From contig JAUIEC010000019.1 of the NCBI GenBank assembly GCA_030428945.1, positions 33,298 through 97,297 on the forward strand: DNA of 64,000 nt, read 5' to 3'. Positions 1-9,604 of this stretch are shown piece after piece. This DNA comes from Phycisphaerae bacterium (lineage in GTDB: Bacteria > Planctomycetota > Phycisphaerae > UBA1845 > Fen-1342). The translations under genes and the position numbers were made by a program. The notes under the pieces were generated by a model. The model was not told where the DNA came from. It worked only from the letters and a program-made list of their open reading frames with translations, and did not search any database. The first letter of the stretch is position 1. Every line of letters begins with the position of its first letter.

Positions 1-370
1 CGACGCGGCCGGGGCCGGTGATCGTGGCGTGTCCGACGTAGCGGGTGATGCTGTTCTTCTTGAAGAGTCCGGCGACGCCGTCGGTCAGGTCGGCGACGGT
101 CTTTTCCTTGCGGGCCAGCATCTTCTTCAGGTCGAGCTTGACGCTCTTGACGTCGACGCCGTGCTCGGCCATGACCTGCTTGGCGCGGTGGAATCCTTCG
201 GACGCGTCGAGCAGGGCCTTGCTCGGAATGCAGCCGACCCGCAGGCAGGTCCCCCCGAGGCGGGATTCCTTCTCGATGCAGGCCACGTTGAGGCCCATCT
301 GCGCGGCTCGAATGGCGGCCACGTAGCCGCCCGGGCCGGCACCAATCACAATCAGGTCATGTTCGGTCAT
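1..370 (-). CDS. lpdA: Dihydrolipoyl dehydrogenase, N-terminal part (runs off the window)
   Basis: This is the first 123 codons of the flavoprotein E3 subunit that reoxidises dihydrolipoamide in 2-oxoacid dehydrogenase complexes, passing electrons through FAD to NAD+. Translating the minus strand from the ATG at 368-370 shows the FAD-binding GAGPGG at residues 10-15 and the redox-active pair C42/C47 in GGTCLRVGCIPSK, which is diagnostic of the family. The rest of the gene lies outside the window. It is divergent from the exported beta-helix gene at 601, with about 230 bp between the two starts. Family identity is near certain. Which 2-oxoacid complex it serves cannot be told from here. Confidence 0.93.
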   Translation of the reverse strand, partial: MTEHDLIVIGAGPGGYVAAIRAAQMGLNVACIEKESRLGGTCLRVGCIPSKALLDASEGFHRAKQVMAEHGVDVKSVKLDLKKMLARKEKTVADLTDGVAGLFKKNSITRYVGHATITGPGRV

Positions 371-600
371 CGGGCGCACCTCGCCTGGCGAATGGGACTC
401 TTTGCGGTCGTTGTAACGGCTGGGGCGTTCGCCGCCAACCTCTGGCGGCCGGGACGCGGCGTGGATTTCGGGCCTGGGTCGAGCAGCGCACCACGCGCGG
501 CATTCGCCCGAAAGGCAGAAGCAACCACGACGCATCGGCGGTATTATTTCAGGCATTGTCGTAGTACGTCCTGTCTGAAACTGCCGAGGAGGCCCCCACC

Positions 601-3051
601 GTGACCACGAAGAAGCGAGCGACGTGTTTGGTAATGGTGCTGTGTGCGGTTGCGGCCGCGCCCGGGCAGGTGATCTACGTCGACGCGGAGGCGAGCGGCG
701 CGAACGACGGGACGAGTTGGGCGGACGCGTACACGCAACTGCAGGACGGGCTGACGCGTGCCCGGCAGAGCGGGCAACCCCGCGAGATCTGGGTGGCCGA
801 GGGTGTCTATCCGCCTGATGCGGGCAGTTCGGTCACGGCGGGTGACCGGAGCGCGACGTTCCGGCTGAATGCTGACGGGCTGGCGTTGTACGGCGGGTTC
901 GGCGGCAGCGAGACGACGCGGGCGGATCGCGACCCGGCGGCGCACCCGACGATTCTCAGCGGAGACCTGGCCGGGAACGATGCCGCGCCGTTCCTGAACC
1001 GGGGTGACAACAGTCGACACGTGGTAACGGTCGCGCTGTCCGGATCCAGCCACACGGCCCGGATGGACGGCTTCACCATTCGGGGTGGCAACGCCGACTC
1101 GTCGTTTCCGAACGGGGACGGCGGCGGGTTGTGGATTCCCTTCGCCAATTCCGGCAGCATCGACGTCATCGGCTGTCGGTTCGAGGACAACCGGGCGTTG
1201 TCGGCCGGCGGTGGCGTCTATTCCGACTCGTCCCGCATCAAGCGGATCATCGGCTGCACGTTCGAGGGCAACCGGGCAGGCAGCGGCGGCGGTGGCGGCT
1301 TCGGCGGCAACCCGACCGGCCTGACGGTGGCGAACTGCCTGTTCATCGCGAACCTCGGCGGCAGCACCGGCGGGATCGGCAACGGCGGCGGCATGGCGCT
1401 CAGCGGCGGGACCTGCCTGATCGTCAACAGCACCTTCTCGCAGAACGGGCTGCAGTCCTCCTCGGCCCGCGGCGGCGCGGGCGTGGCCCTGACCGCCAGC
1501 GACAGCGACCCGACGTTTTCCAACTGCATCTTCTGGCAGAACGTCGACGGGCAGGGCTTCACGGACGAGCGGGCCCAGATCGACCGGACCAACTCCTCGA
1601 CGCCCGATCCGGTGGTGCAGTTCAGCCTCGTGCAGGGACTCACGACCAGCTTTCTCGGCGCCGGCAACAACATCGCCGCCGACCCGCTCTTCGACGCGAA
1701 CTTCTCGCTGCTGGCCGGCTCACCCGCGATCGACGCCGGTGACCAGGGCCTGCTGCCGGCCGACGACGGCGACAGCGACGACGACGGCGACACGACCGAA
1801 AAGCTGCCGATCGATCATGCCCACCAGCCGCGCGTGCTGTGCGGCGATGTCGACATGGGCGCCTTCGAATCCGCGGCCGGCGGCGGCGGCCTGGCGATCA
1901 CCTGCCCGCCTGACGTGGTCTTCGAATGCCCTGCCAGCGACACGTCCCCCGCCGTGACGGGCGAACCGAACACGGCCGGTTGCGGGACGATCACGCTCCA
2001 GTACAGCGACGAGGTCACGCCGGGCTGTGGCGGGACGCAGACGATCGAGCGAACCTGGACCGCGGACGACGGCAGCAGCACGGCCACCTGCGTGCAGACG
2101 ATCGCCATCGTCGACACGACCGCGCCCGTTCTGACGATTCCGGCCGACACGGTACTGGACTGCGCCTTCGGGTCCGATCCGAACCAGGCCGGCCAGGCCA
2201 CCGCGACGGACACCTGCGACCCGGCGGCGACCGTGACGTATTCCGATGCGACCACGACCGGAACCTGTCCGCTGGCGACCGTGCTGGTCCGCACCTGGAC
2301 GGCGACCGACGCGTGCGGCAACAGCGTCTCGGCCGACCAGTACATCAACCTGATCGATGAAACGCCGCCGAGCATCGAGTGTCCTCCCGACATCTCGGTC
2401 ACGCTGGGCTCGGGTGAATGTGCCGCCAGCGGCCTGAGTCTCGGGGCCCCGGTGGCGGCCGACACCTGCACGGGCGTCACGGTCACGAACGACGCCCCGG
2501 CCACCTTCGCCGCCGGGCAGACCGTCGTGACATGGACGGCCACCGATGGCTGCGGCAATGTGGCGACCTGCACGCAACTGGTCGACGTGCTCGACACGAC
2601 CGAGCCGTTCCTCGAGTGTTCGGTGACGGACTCGATGCTCTGGCCGCCGAACCACGCGATGGTCGATGTCGGGCTGCTGGTCAGCGTCGATGACGCCTGC
2701 GATTCGGGTCTGCCGCCGACGATCACGGTGTACTCGAATGAGGACGACGAAGAGGACACCGGAGACGGGGCCCACTCGCCGGACGCGCTCGACGCCCTGC
2801 GCCTGCGGGCCGAGCGCAGGGGCGACGGCAACGGCCGGGTCTACCTGATCGTCGTGACGGCGGAGGACACGGCCGGGAACGTGGGGGCGTCGGCCTGTGC
2901 GGTTGTCGTCCCGCACAGTCGCGGGAAGAACGCGCTCGGTTCGATCCTGGACGAGGCCGCGGCGGCGCAGCAGTACTTCCAGGACAACGGCGTGCCGCCG
3001 GCGGACTATGTTGTCGTGGGTGACGGCCCGGTGCTGGGTCCGCACCAGTAG
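601..3051 (+). CDS. Exported parallel beta-helix protein with choice-of-anchor Q and HYR-type domains
   Basis: An 816-residue exported protein of unknown substrate. It starts at GTG behind a GAGGAGG box and opens with a signal peptide (residues 1-24, cleavage near AAPGQ). Residues about 25-380 form glycine-rich beta-helix coils with repeated GGG-rich turns such as GGGVYSDSS. Then comes the SPAIDAGD...DMGAFE pattern of the choice-of-anchor Q domain (about 375-425). Next are three or four HYR/immunoglobulin-like modules (about 430-700) marked by repeated TWTA(D/T)D, DTTAP and ITCPPD motifs with paired cysteines. Proteins of this build are common in Planctomycetota and are thought to act in surface adhesion or glycan contact; that role is inference. 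A hairpin terminator follows at 3076. Confidence 0.85.
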   Translation: MTTKKRATCLVMVLCAVAAAPGQVIYVDAEASGANDGTSWADAYTQLQDGLTRARQSGQPREIWVAEGVYPPDAGSSVTAGDRSATFRLNADGLALYGGFGGSETTRADRDPAAHPTILSGDLAGNDAAPFLNRGDNSRHVVTVALSGSSHTARMDGFTIRGGNADSSFPNGDGGGLWIPFANSGSIDVIGCRFEDNRALSAGGGVYSDSSRIKRIIGCTFEGNRAGSGGGGGFGGNPTGLTVANCLFIANLGGSTGGIGNGGGMALSGGTCLIVNSTFSQNGLQSSSARGGAGVALTASDSDPTFSNCIFWQNVDGQGFTDERAQIDRTNSSTPDPVVQFSLVQGLTTSFLGAGNNIAADPLFDANFSLLAGSPAIDAGDQGLLPADDGDSDDDGDTTEKLPIDHAHQPRVLCGDVDMGAFESAAGGGGLAITCPPDVVFECPASDTSPAVTGEPNTAGCGTITLQYSDEVTPGCGGTQTIERTWTADDGSSTATCVQTIAIVDTTAPVLTIPADTVLDCAFGSDPNQAGQATATDTCDPAATVTYSDATTTGTCPLATVLVRTWTATDACGNSVSADQYINLIDETPPSIECPPDISVTLGSGECAASGLSLGAPVAADTCTGVTVTNDAPATFAAGQTVVTWTATDGCGNVATCTQLVDVLDTTEPFLECSVTDSMLWPPNHAMVDVGLLVSVDDACDSGLPPTITVYSNEDDEEDTGDGAHSPDALDALRLRAERRGDGNGRVYLIVVTAEDTAGNVGASACAVVVPHSRGKNALGSILDEAAAAQQYFQDNGVPPADYVVVGDGPVLGPHQ

Positions 3052-3075
3052 CGCAACCGCGACTGCAGTTTCGCG

Positions 3076-3116
3076 CGGCCGGGGCATCGTAATGCGCGAC
3101 GCCCCGGTCGCTCTTT
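3076..3116 (+). terminator. Intrinsic-type terminator after the beta-helix gene
   Basis: The arms CCGGGGC (3079-3085) and GCCCCGG (3101-3107), extended by three outer pairs, form a GC-rich stem. It is followed by CTCTTT. A GC stem plus a short CTTT tail recurs after other genes here (see 9605), so it looks like the usual form in this genome. The T-tract is short, so termination strength is uncertain. Confidence 0.65.
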
Positions 3117-3238
3117 GCCGGTCCATCGCGTATTTTCCGGGAGGAACGCCCCGCCGGGAGTGGCGGAGCGCAGTGTCCGGCCGTCACCTTCTCCGTGCGG
3201 AGGAGACGGGCCGGCTATTCTCCTCCGGGAGCAACGCG

Positions 3239-5134
3239 ATGCGCAAGGCCGTGCTGAAGCTGGCACTGATCGGGCTCGCCGTGGTTTCGCCGACCGCGGC
3301 CGGTGAGCGGTTCGGAGCCTACCAGCGAACGATCGCCGGCCACGGCCCGATCGCCGTGCAGTTCGGGCCCGGTGGCGATCTGTACGTGCTCGAACAGGAC
3401 CGGCACCGCGTGGTCGTCTACGACGCCGAGGGAACTCCGCGGCGAACGCTGGGCACCTTCGGCAGCGACCCGGGACAACTGCAGCGCCCGGCCGGGCTGG
3501 CGGTCGCGACCGACGGCAGCGTCTTCGTCAGCGATACCGGGAACCAGCGGATCGTCCGCTTCGATCCCGACGGGCGCGGCGGCGGCGTCTGGGGTTCGTT
3601 CGGAACCGGCGACGGGCAGTTTCGCGCGCCGCGCGGGCTGGCCGTGACCGACGCGCGGATCTACGTCGCGGATTCGGCCAACCACCGCATCCAGGTCTTC
3701 GATCGCGACGCGCGGTTCATCACCGCGTTCGGCGGCTACGGCACCGGGCCGGGACAGTTCATCGAACCGGTCGCGGTCGCGATCGCGGGCGACGGCAGCG
3801 TCCTGGTCACGGAAGCCGGCAACAGCCGCGTGCAGGTCTTCGACCCCGACGGTCAGCCGCGGGCGACCTGGGGCGACTGGGGTTTCTTCCCGGGCACGTT
3901 CTCGCGGCCGGGGGCGATCGCGGTGCACGGCGAGCGGGTCTATGTCGTTGACCAGGGCAACCACCGCGTACAGGTCTTCGACCTGGCCGGCACGGTGCAG
4001 TACGAGTTCGGCCTGCACGCACTCAGGCCGCGACAGGGCGAGGGGCACCTGCACTACCCCGACGCCGTGGCGATCTCGGCCGACGGCAGCCAGGCGGTGG
4101 TCGGTGAGTACTTCGAGGATCGCGTGCAGGTCTTCGGGCGCGAGACGGCGGAGGAGGCCGAGCGCCGCCGGCGGATCTACCGGCCGGTGATCTCCGCGGC
4201 CGCGCCGCACTTCGGTCCGCGCTGCGACGTGCAGGACGAACTGCTGGCGGTCTCCTCGCCCGAGGCGCAGCAGGTACTGCTGTACGACATTCGTCCGCCG
4301 GACCCGATCCTGGTGCATTCGTTCGGTCGACTGGGAACCGGTTCGGGCCAGTTCCTGGCGCCGGACGCGGTGCTGCTCGAGCCGAAGGCGCGGCGCCTGC
4401 TGGTGGCGGACACCGGCAACCGCCGGCTGAACGCGTTTCACCTGGACCACGATGCGCAGGCGGACATCAAGCACCGCCCGGGGCTCAGTCGCATGGCGCG
4501 GTCACTCGACCTGGCGACGGCGTCCGGGCCGGACGGCGCCCCGGTCAGCGCGGCCGCGCTGGCGGGCGGGCCGGAACGTTCGGTCTACCTGCTGAGTCGA
4601 GCCACGGCCGAGGTGCTGCTGCTGGACGGGAACTGGAAGGTTCGGCAGCGTTTCGGCGGCTACGGGACCGCGGCCGGGTCGTTCCGCAATCCGAGCGACC
4701 TGGCGCTGAGTCCGGACGGGCAGCGTCTGTACGTCGTCGATGCCGGCAATCACCGCGTGCAGATCTTCGATCCGCAGGGCGCGCCGCTGGGCAGCTTCGG
4801 GCAGCGTGGCACGCGTCCGGGGCAGTTCCTGCAACCGTTCGGGATCGCCATCGCGGCCGACGGGACGGTCTTCGTCAGCGATGTCGATCTGCATCGCATC
4901 GGGGCGTTCTCGCCCGAGGGAACGCCGCTGCACAACTGGGGCGGGCGCGGCATCGGGGCCGGACAGTTCCTGCGGCCGCGGGGGCTGGACGTGGATCCGG
5001 CCGGGCGCGTGATGGTGGTGGATCACGGCAATCACCGCATCCAGATCTTCAATCAGAAAGGTGGTTTCCTGCGTGCGTTCGGACCGCGCCTGTTCGTGCT
5101 GCCGACGCGCGAAGCCACCGTCCAGGAGGAATGA
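3239..5134 (+). CDS. Exported NHL-repeat beta-propeller protein
   Basis: A 631-residue protein with an N-terminal signal peptide (RKAVLKLALIGLAVVSPTAAG) followed by about ten NHL repeats. The hallmark unit (D.GNHRVQVFD, then G..G..PGQF..P.G.A) recurs from about residue 40 to the end, enough for two six-bladed propellers. NHL propellers bind proteins or peptides, or act as lyases; no catalytic motif is evident. The ATG at 3239 is chosen because the signal peptide begins there and GGGAG lies upstream; the frame stays open further upstream without a credible start. Its stop overlaps the next start (ATGA), so it is probably co-transcribed with the lipoprotein and di-haem peroxidase that follow. 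Confidence 0.85.
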   Translation: MRKAVLKLALIGLAVVSPTAAGERFGAYQRTIAGHGPIAVQFGPGGDLYVLEQDRHRVVVYDAEGTPRRTLGTFGSDPGQLQRPAGLAVATDGSVFVSDTGNQRIVRFDPDGRGGGVWGSFGTGDGQFRAPRGLAVTDARIYVADSANHRIQVFDRDARFITAFGGYGTGPGQFIEPVAVAIAGDGSVLVTEAGNSRVQVFDPDGQPRATWGDWGFFPGTFSRPGAIAVHGERVYVVDQGNHRVQVFDLAGTVQYEFGLHALRPRQGEGHLHYPDAVAISADGSQAVVGEYFEDRVQVFGRETAEEAERRRRIYRPVISAAAPHFGPRCDVQDELLAVSSPEAQQVLLYDIRPPDPILVHSFGRLGTGSGQFLAPDAVLLEPKARRLLVADTGNRRLNAFHLDHDAQADIKHRPGLSRMARSLDLATASGPDGAPVSAAALAGGPERSVYLLSRATAEVLLLDGNWKVRQRFGGYGTAAGSFRNPSDLALSPDGQRLYVVDAGNHRVQIFDPQGAPLGSFGQRGTRPGQFLQPFGIAIAADGTVFVSDVDLHRIGAFSPEGTPLHNWGGRGIGAGQFLRPRGLDVDPAGRVMVVDHGNHRIQIFNQKGGFLRAFGPRLFVLPTREATVQEE

Positions 5135-5691
5135 TGACAACCACAGGAATGCTGCGAACGATGCTGCTGAGCATTACGGCGCTGGCGCTGAGCGGCTGCG
5201 AACAGGCCCCCGACGGCAGCCCGCGCGAGACGCCGAAGAGCCAGACATCCGAAGAGGTCCGGGGTGATGCCACGGCGGACGAGCAGGTGGCGGCTGCCGA
5301 CGCGGGCGCCGACGCGGGCGCGTCCCCGACTGCGGAACCCGCGGACGCGCCGCCGGTGGCCGGTACGCGCCTGACGACGGCGGACGGGGGTTACTGGGTC
5401 GACTACGTCAGCGAGCCTGACCCGATCCCGCTGAACGAACTGCTCAGCTTCACGGTCAGCGTGCATCCGTGTTACCGGCTCCCGGCCGGCGACATCACGC
5501 TGCAGGTCGATGCGGCCATGCCCGAGCACAGCCACGGGATGAACACGACGCCGAAGGTGACGGCGCTGGGCGATGGACGCTTCCGGGCCGAGGGTCTGCT
5601 GCTGCACATGGCCGGCCGCTGGGAAGTGTACTTTGACGTGACCCGGGACGGTGTGACCGAACGGGCCCAGTTCGAGCTGGAACTGGAATGA
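5131..5691 (+). CDS. YtkA/FixH-like lipoprotein
   Basis: A 186-residue predicted lipoprotein. A short hydrophobic signal ends in the lipobox LSGC (cysteine near residue 23). A low-complexity Ala/Asp/Glu linker (about 30-75) leads to a single immunoglobulin-like domain (about 85-185) containing the VDAAMPEHSHGMNTTP and LLHMAGRWEVYFDV patterns typical of YtkA-like domains. The His/Met-rich loop suggests metal, possibly copper, contact, as proposed for relatives; this is inference. It overlaps the NHL gene upstream and the di-haem peroxidase downstream by 4 nt each, so the three products are probably made together in the envelope. Confidence 0.78.
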   Translation: MMTTTGMLRTMLLSITALALSGCEQAPDGSPRETPKSQTSEEVRGDATADEQVAAADAGADAGASPTAEPADAPPVAGTRLTTADGGYWVDYVSEPDPIPLNELLSFTVSVHPCYRLPAGDITLQVDAAMPEHSHGMNTTPKVTALGDGRFRAEGLLLHMAGRWEVYFDVTRDGVTERAQFELELE

Positions 5692-6986
5692 TGGAAGCAG
5701 CGCGGGAACCGGGGTGCGGGGGCGCGCGGGCCGCGGGCCGCGGCCTGGTCGGCGGCGCGGTGTCGCTGGTTCTGCTGTGGATGTTGCCGCCGGCCCATGG
5801 GCAGGCGGTCGAGTTCGATGCGCGTGAACGGAAGGCGATCGCGCGGCTCAGTCCCCTGCCGCCGCCCCCGCCGAGCGCGACCAACCGCTTTGCGGACGAT
5901 CCGGCCGCGGCCCGCTTCGGGCAGGCGCTGTTCTTCGATCCGCGGCTGTCGGTGGGCGAGCGGGTGTCGTGCGCGACCTGTCACGATCCGGCGCTGGCGT
6001 TCACGGACGGCAAGCCGCTGGCGGTCGGGCTCGAGACCGGGACGCGGAACACGCCGACTTTGTACAACGGCGGGCACCAGCGGTGGTACTTCTGGGACGG
6101 GCGCTGCGACACGCTCTGGAGCCAGACGCTCGGTCCGCTGGAGCGCGACGTCGAGATGGGCTCGACGCGGGTGGGTCTGCTGCACCGCATCGCCGGCGAC
6201 GCGGGCCATCGCGCGGCGTACGAGTCGATCTTCGGACCGCTGCCCGCGACGGACGAACTGCCCCCGCACGCGACGCCGAAGACGACCAACCCGTACTGGC
6301 TGGCGGCCTGGGAGCATCTCCCCGCGGAACGCCGCGACGCGATCAATCGCTTCTTCGCCAACATCGGCAAGGCGCTGGCCGCGTACCTGCGCAAGCTGAA
6401 CACGCCCCCGGCCCCGTTCGACACGTTCGCGACCGGCCTGCGAGACGGTGATCCGGACAAGCTGACGGCGCTGTCGCCGGCGGCGCAGCGCGGGCTGAAG
6501 CTGTTCATCGGGCGCGGCAACTGCCGGCTGTGTCACAACGGCCCGAACTTCAGCGACGGCGAGTTTCACAGCATCTTCGTTCCGCCGCGGGAGGGGCTCG
6601 CCCCCGATGCCGGACGTTATGTCGGGCTGGCCCGGCTGAAGAGCGATCCGTTCAATGCGGCCGGCGCGTACAGCGACGCGCCGGACGGGGCCGAGGCGAA
6701 GCTGCTGGGCTTCGTGGCGAACCGCACCGAGAATTACGGGACCTACAAGACGCCGTCGCTGCGAAACGTCGCGCGGACCGCGCCGTACATGCACCAGGGC
6801 CAGTTCGAATCGCTCGAGCGGGTGGTGCACTATTACTCGACGCTCGAGGGCGCCGTGCAGGCCGGGCACCACGCCCAGGAAACGCTGCTGGTCCCGCTGA
6901 ACCTCACCGAGCAGGAGCAGGCGGACCTGATCGCGTTCCTGCGTTCGCTGAACTCGCCGGACGTCGACGAGGCACTCCGCAAGTAA
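5688..6986 (+). CDS. Di-haem cytochrome c peroxidase / MauG family protein
   Basis: A 432-residue periplasmic c-type cytochrome of the bacterial CcpA/MauG family, which reduces hydrogen peroxide or carries out oxidative chemistry with two haems. Two haem-binding motifs are visible: CATCH (residues 95-99) and CRLCH (about 279-283). The family motif PYMHQGQF...VVHYYS lies near residue 367. A hydrophobic N-terminal export segment covers residues about 20-40. It begins inside the stop of the YtkA-like gene (ATGA). Pairing with a YtkA-like protein and an NHL propeller suggests a periplasmic redox module, but the electron donor is not encoded nearby. Peroxidase and MauG-like activities cannot be separated by eye. 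Confidence 0.9.
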   Translation: MMEAAREPGCGGARAAGRGLVGGAVSLVLLWMLPPAHGQAVEFDARERKAIARLSPLPPPPPSATNRFADDPAAARFGQALFFDPRLSVGERVSCATCHDPALAFTDGKPLAVGLETGTRNTPTLYNGGHQRWYFWDGRCDTLWSQTLGPLERDVEMGSTRVGLLHRIAGDAGHRAAYESIFGPLPATDELPPHATPKTTNPYWLAAWEHLPAERRDAINRFFANIGKALAAYLRKLNTPPAPFDTFATGLRDGDPDKLTALSPAAQRGLKLFIGRGNCRLCHNGPNFSDGEFHSIFVPPREGLAPDAGRYVGLARLKSDPFNAAGAYSDAPDGAEAKLLGFVANRTENYGTYKTPSLRNVARTAPYMHQGQFESLERVVHYYSTLEGAVQAGHHAQETLLVPLNLTEQEQADLIAFLRSLNSPDVDEALRK

Positions 6987-7040
6987 CCACGTGAGCACGT
7001 GGGGCCGCTTCGTCTTGTCCGATAACGGTGCAAAACGTGC

Positions 7041-7069
7041 TTGGTCCCGCGGCTGGACGCGTGTATAGT
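7041..7069 (+). promoter_or_regulatory. Sigma70-type promoter for the LVIVD/dockerin gene
   Basis: TTGGTC (7041-7046) and TATAGT (7064-7069) are separated by exactly 17 bp, a near-consensus vegetative promoter. It sits 55 bp upstream of the ATG at 7125. This gene is preceded by an intergenic gap rather than an overlap, so it needs its own promoter. Confidence 0.6.
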
Positions 7070-7124
7070 CTGTCGTGGAGCTGGACCCCACCTTTTTTGC
7101 AGCCAGAAACTTTGGGAGCATCGT

Positions 7125-9401
7125 ATGCGACGCCTGCTGGGCCCGTGCGCACTGATTTCGTTGGCCGGTACTCTTCTGGTGCAGGCACACCCGGATGATC
7201 CGAAGCCGCTTGACCGGCTGCCGCGTTACGAGGGGCCCGGGTACCTGGCGATTGAAGGGACGCCTCCGCCGGTCCGGCTTGGATCGACCAACGTCTTCCT
7301 GCAGAGCTTCATTCCGATCAGCACGATCAGCGGTTCGGCCTTCGCGGCCAACGACTGCTGGGGCTACACGTCGCCGTCGGGTCGCGAGTACGCCCTGATC
7401 GGCGTCTCGAACGCGACCGGCTTCGTCGAGGTCACCAACCCCGCGGCCGCGTCGCTGGTGGATTCGTTCAGCGGGCCGTCGAGCGACTGGCGCGACATCA
7501 AGACCTACGGGACCCACGCCTACGCGGTCAGCGAAGGCGGCGGCGGCATCCAGGTCTTCGACATGAGCGACATCGACAACGGCAACATCACGCAACTGTC
7601 GTCGATCACCAACGGCGGCAGCACGACGGCCACGCACAACGTCGCGATCGACACGACCAGCGGCTTCCTGTACCGCTGCGGCGGCGGCGGTGAAGGGCTG
7701 CGGATCTACGACCTGAGCAACCCGGCCGCGCCGTCGTATGTCGCCAGTTGGCCGGACCGCTACGTGCACGACGCCCAGATCGTGACCTACACCAGCGGGC
7801 CGTACGCCGGTCGGCAGATCGCCTTCTGCGCATCGGGCTTCGGCAACGGCAGCGTCGAAACCGGCCTGGACATCCTGGACGTGACCAACAAGGGCAGCAT
7901 CCAGGTGCTCTCGCGGAGCTACTACTCGTCGGCCGCGTACTCGCACCAGTTGTGGCTCTCGCCGGACCGGCAGTACCTGTACCTGAACGACGAACTCGAC
8001 GAGAGCAGCTACGGCAACCCGACCCGCACGCGGATCCTGGACGTCAGCGACCTGGCGAACCCGGTCGAAGTCTCGGCCGTGGCCAGCAGCAACCCGTCGA
8101 TCGATCACAACCTGTACGTCCGCGGCTCGATGATCTTCGAGGCGAACTACCGCAGCGGGCTGCGGGTCTTCGACGCGACCGACGCGTTCAACCCGGTCGA
8201 GGTCGGCTACTACGACACCTTCGCCAGCGACGACAACCCGAGCTTCAACGGGCTGTGGAGCAACTATCCGTTCTTCGACAGCGGCACGATCATCGGCAGC
8301 GACATCGAGCAGGGCCTGTTCGTCTGGACGCTCGGACACGAACTGTCGGTCTACTATCCCGAGGGACGGCCGGAGCGGATCGACGCGGCCGGCCAGTCGA
8401 TCGCGGTCGAGATCATCGAGAATGTTCCGGGCAGCCTGGTCGGCACGCCGACGCTGTTCTACGACGACGGCAGCGGCTTCCAGTCGGTGCCGCTGACGCC
8501 GACGGGCGGCCTGACCTACACGGCCGACTTCCCGGCGACGACCTGCAACGGGGCGGTTGATTTCTACATCTCGCTGAACAGCGGTTCGGCCACGTACACG
8601 AGCCCGGTCAACGCGCCGGCCAGCACGTTCAAGCTGCTGGCGATCGGCAGCGAGAACGTGATCTCGGTGGATGACTTCGAATCGGGCTCGGGCTGGACGG
8701 TCAACTTCGACGGCAGCGACGACGCCTCGACCGGCGTCTGGACGCGTGGCAACCCGAACGGCACAATCGCGCAGCCCGAGGACGACTACTCGCCGGCCGG
8801 GACCGACTGCTGGTTCACCGGCCAGGGCAGTGTCGGCGGCGGCCTGGGCGACAACGATGTCGACGGCGGCACGACGACGCTGACCTCGCCGACGCTCGAC
8901 CTGAGCGGGCTGACCAATCCGCAGATCAGCTTCCGGCAGTGGTACTCGAACACGCAGGGCGCCTCGCCGAACGCGGACACCTTCCTGGTCGAGCTTTCGG
9001 CCAACAACGGCGGAAGCTGGGTGACGGCGGACTCGGTCACCACCGGGGCCGGCACGGCCGGCGGGTGGGCGCTGAACCGGATCATCGTGTCGGACGTGAT
9101 CGCGCCGACGGCGACGATGCGGATCCGCTTCTCGGCCTCGGACCTGGGCAGTGGTTCGATCGTCGAGGCGGCGATCGACGACTTCACGCTCAGCGACCTG
9201 GAATGCCCGGTGATCGTGATCTGTCCGCAGGACTTCAATGGCGACGGGAACGTGGACCTGACGGACCTGGCGACGCTGCTGGCGAACTTCGGCCTGGGCA
9301 GCGGCGCGAGCAACGCCCAGGGCGATGCGGACCTGGACGGCGACGTCGACCTGTCGGACCTGGCGTCGCTGCTGGCGGCGTTCGGAACGTCCTGCGAATA
9401 G
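7125..9401 (+). CDS. Choice-of-anchor B / LVIVD-repeat exported protein with C-terminal dockerin-type repeats
   Basis: A 758-residue exported protein. The signal peptide spans residues 1-23 (MRRLLGPCALISLAGTLLVQA). Residues about 40-430 form an LVIVD-type propeller with repeated (V)FD(M/A)(S/T)D units, matching choice-of-anchor B family proteins. A beta-sandwich of about 170 residues follows. The C-terminus (about 703-755) carries two calcium-loop repeats, DFNGDGNVDLTDLATLLANF and DADLDGDVDLSDLASLLAAF, in the dockerin type I pattern. In Planctomycetota such tails are widespread without cellulosomes, so the partner is unknown. ATG 7125 is chosen for its signal peptide, upstream GGGAG and the promoter. 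A terminator follows at 9605. Confidence 0.85.
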   Translation: MRRLLGPCALISLAGTLLVQAHPDDPKPLDRLPRYEGPGYLAIEGTPPPVRLGSTNVFLQSFIPISTISGSAFAANDCWGYTSPSGREYALIGVSNATGFVEVTNPAAASLVDSFSGPSSDWRDIKTYGTHAYAVSEGGGGIQVFDMSDIDNGNITQLSSITNGGSTTATHNVAIDTTSGFLYRCGGGGEGLRIYDLSNPAAPSYVASWPDRYVHDAQIVTYTSGPYAGRQIAFCASGFGNGSVETGLDILDVTNKGSIQVLSRSYYSSAAYSHQLWLSPDRQYLYLNDELDESSYGNPTRTRILDVSDLANPVEVSAVASSNPSIDHNLYVRGSMIFEANYRSGLRVFDATDAFNPVEVGYYDTFASDDNPSFNGLWSNYPFFDSGTIIGSDIEQGLFVWTLGHELSVYYPEGRPERIDAAGQSIAVEIIENVPGSLVGTPTLFYDDGSGFQSVPLTPTGGLTYTADFPATTCNGAVDFYISLNSGSATYTSPVNAPASTFKLLAIGSENVISVDDFESGSGWTVNFDGSDDASTGVWTRGNPNGTIAQPEDDYSPAGTDCWFTGQGSVGGGLGDNDVDGGTTTLTSPTLDLSGLTNPQISFRQWYSNTQGASPNADTFLVELSANNGGSWVTADSVTTGAGTAGGWALNRIIVSDVIAPTATMRIRFSASDLGSGSIVEAAIDDFTLSDLECPVIVICPQDFNGDGNVDLTDLATLLANFGLGSGASNAQGDADLDGDVDLSDLASLLAAFGTSCE

Positions 9402-9604
9402 GGTGGCGGCTGCTGGCGCAGCCGAGGGAACAGGGAACCGGGAACAGGGAACAGGGAACAGGGAACAGGGAAACCGGGAACGGACAGGTTGCCTACCTGG
9501 TCGCGCCCGTGGACGGTGACAGAAGTGACGACCTGACTGGGTGAAAGAGGCGGGACTGCTGCCTGTGCGGCTTTCTGGTCGATCACCCGGCGGCGACTGC
9601 AATC
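9402..9604. other. Non-coding gap holding a heptamer array and no gene
   Basis: The first 200 bp of the 520-bp gap before the pyrophosphatase gene contain the GGGAACA tandem array (9424-9487), a GTGAAAGA fragment near 9540 and no credible reading frame. A hairpin terminator lies beyond at 9605. The remainder up to 9921 should hold the hppA promoter, but no convincing -35/-10 pair was found. Confidence 0.6.
9424..9487. repeat. Short tandem repeat array, unit GGGAACA (7 bp)
   Basis: About seven near-exact heptamer copies (GGGAACA with GGGAACC variants) lie just after the stop of the LVIVD/dockerin gene and before its terminator. The same unit recurs at 24014-24043 (inverse orientation), 57291-57360 (inverse orientation) and 63811-63874. 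It resembles the short tandemly repeated repetitive heptamers known from cyanobacteria. The function is unknown. Confidence 0.85.

Noticed and set aside
542..547. TATTAT box as promoter of the beta-helix gene
   Set aside because: No -35 element at a suitable distance; not listed as a feature.
5472..9602. Very long minus-strand frame across the di-haem peroxidase and LVIVD genes
   Set aside because: Arg-rich shadow frame, opposite to well-supported genes with family motifs.
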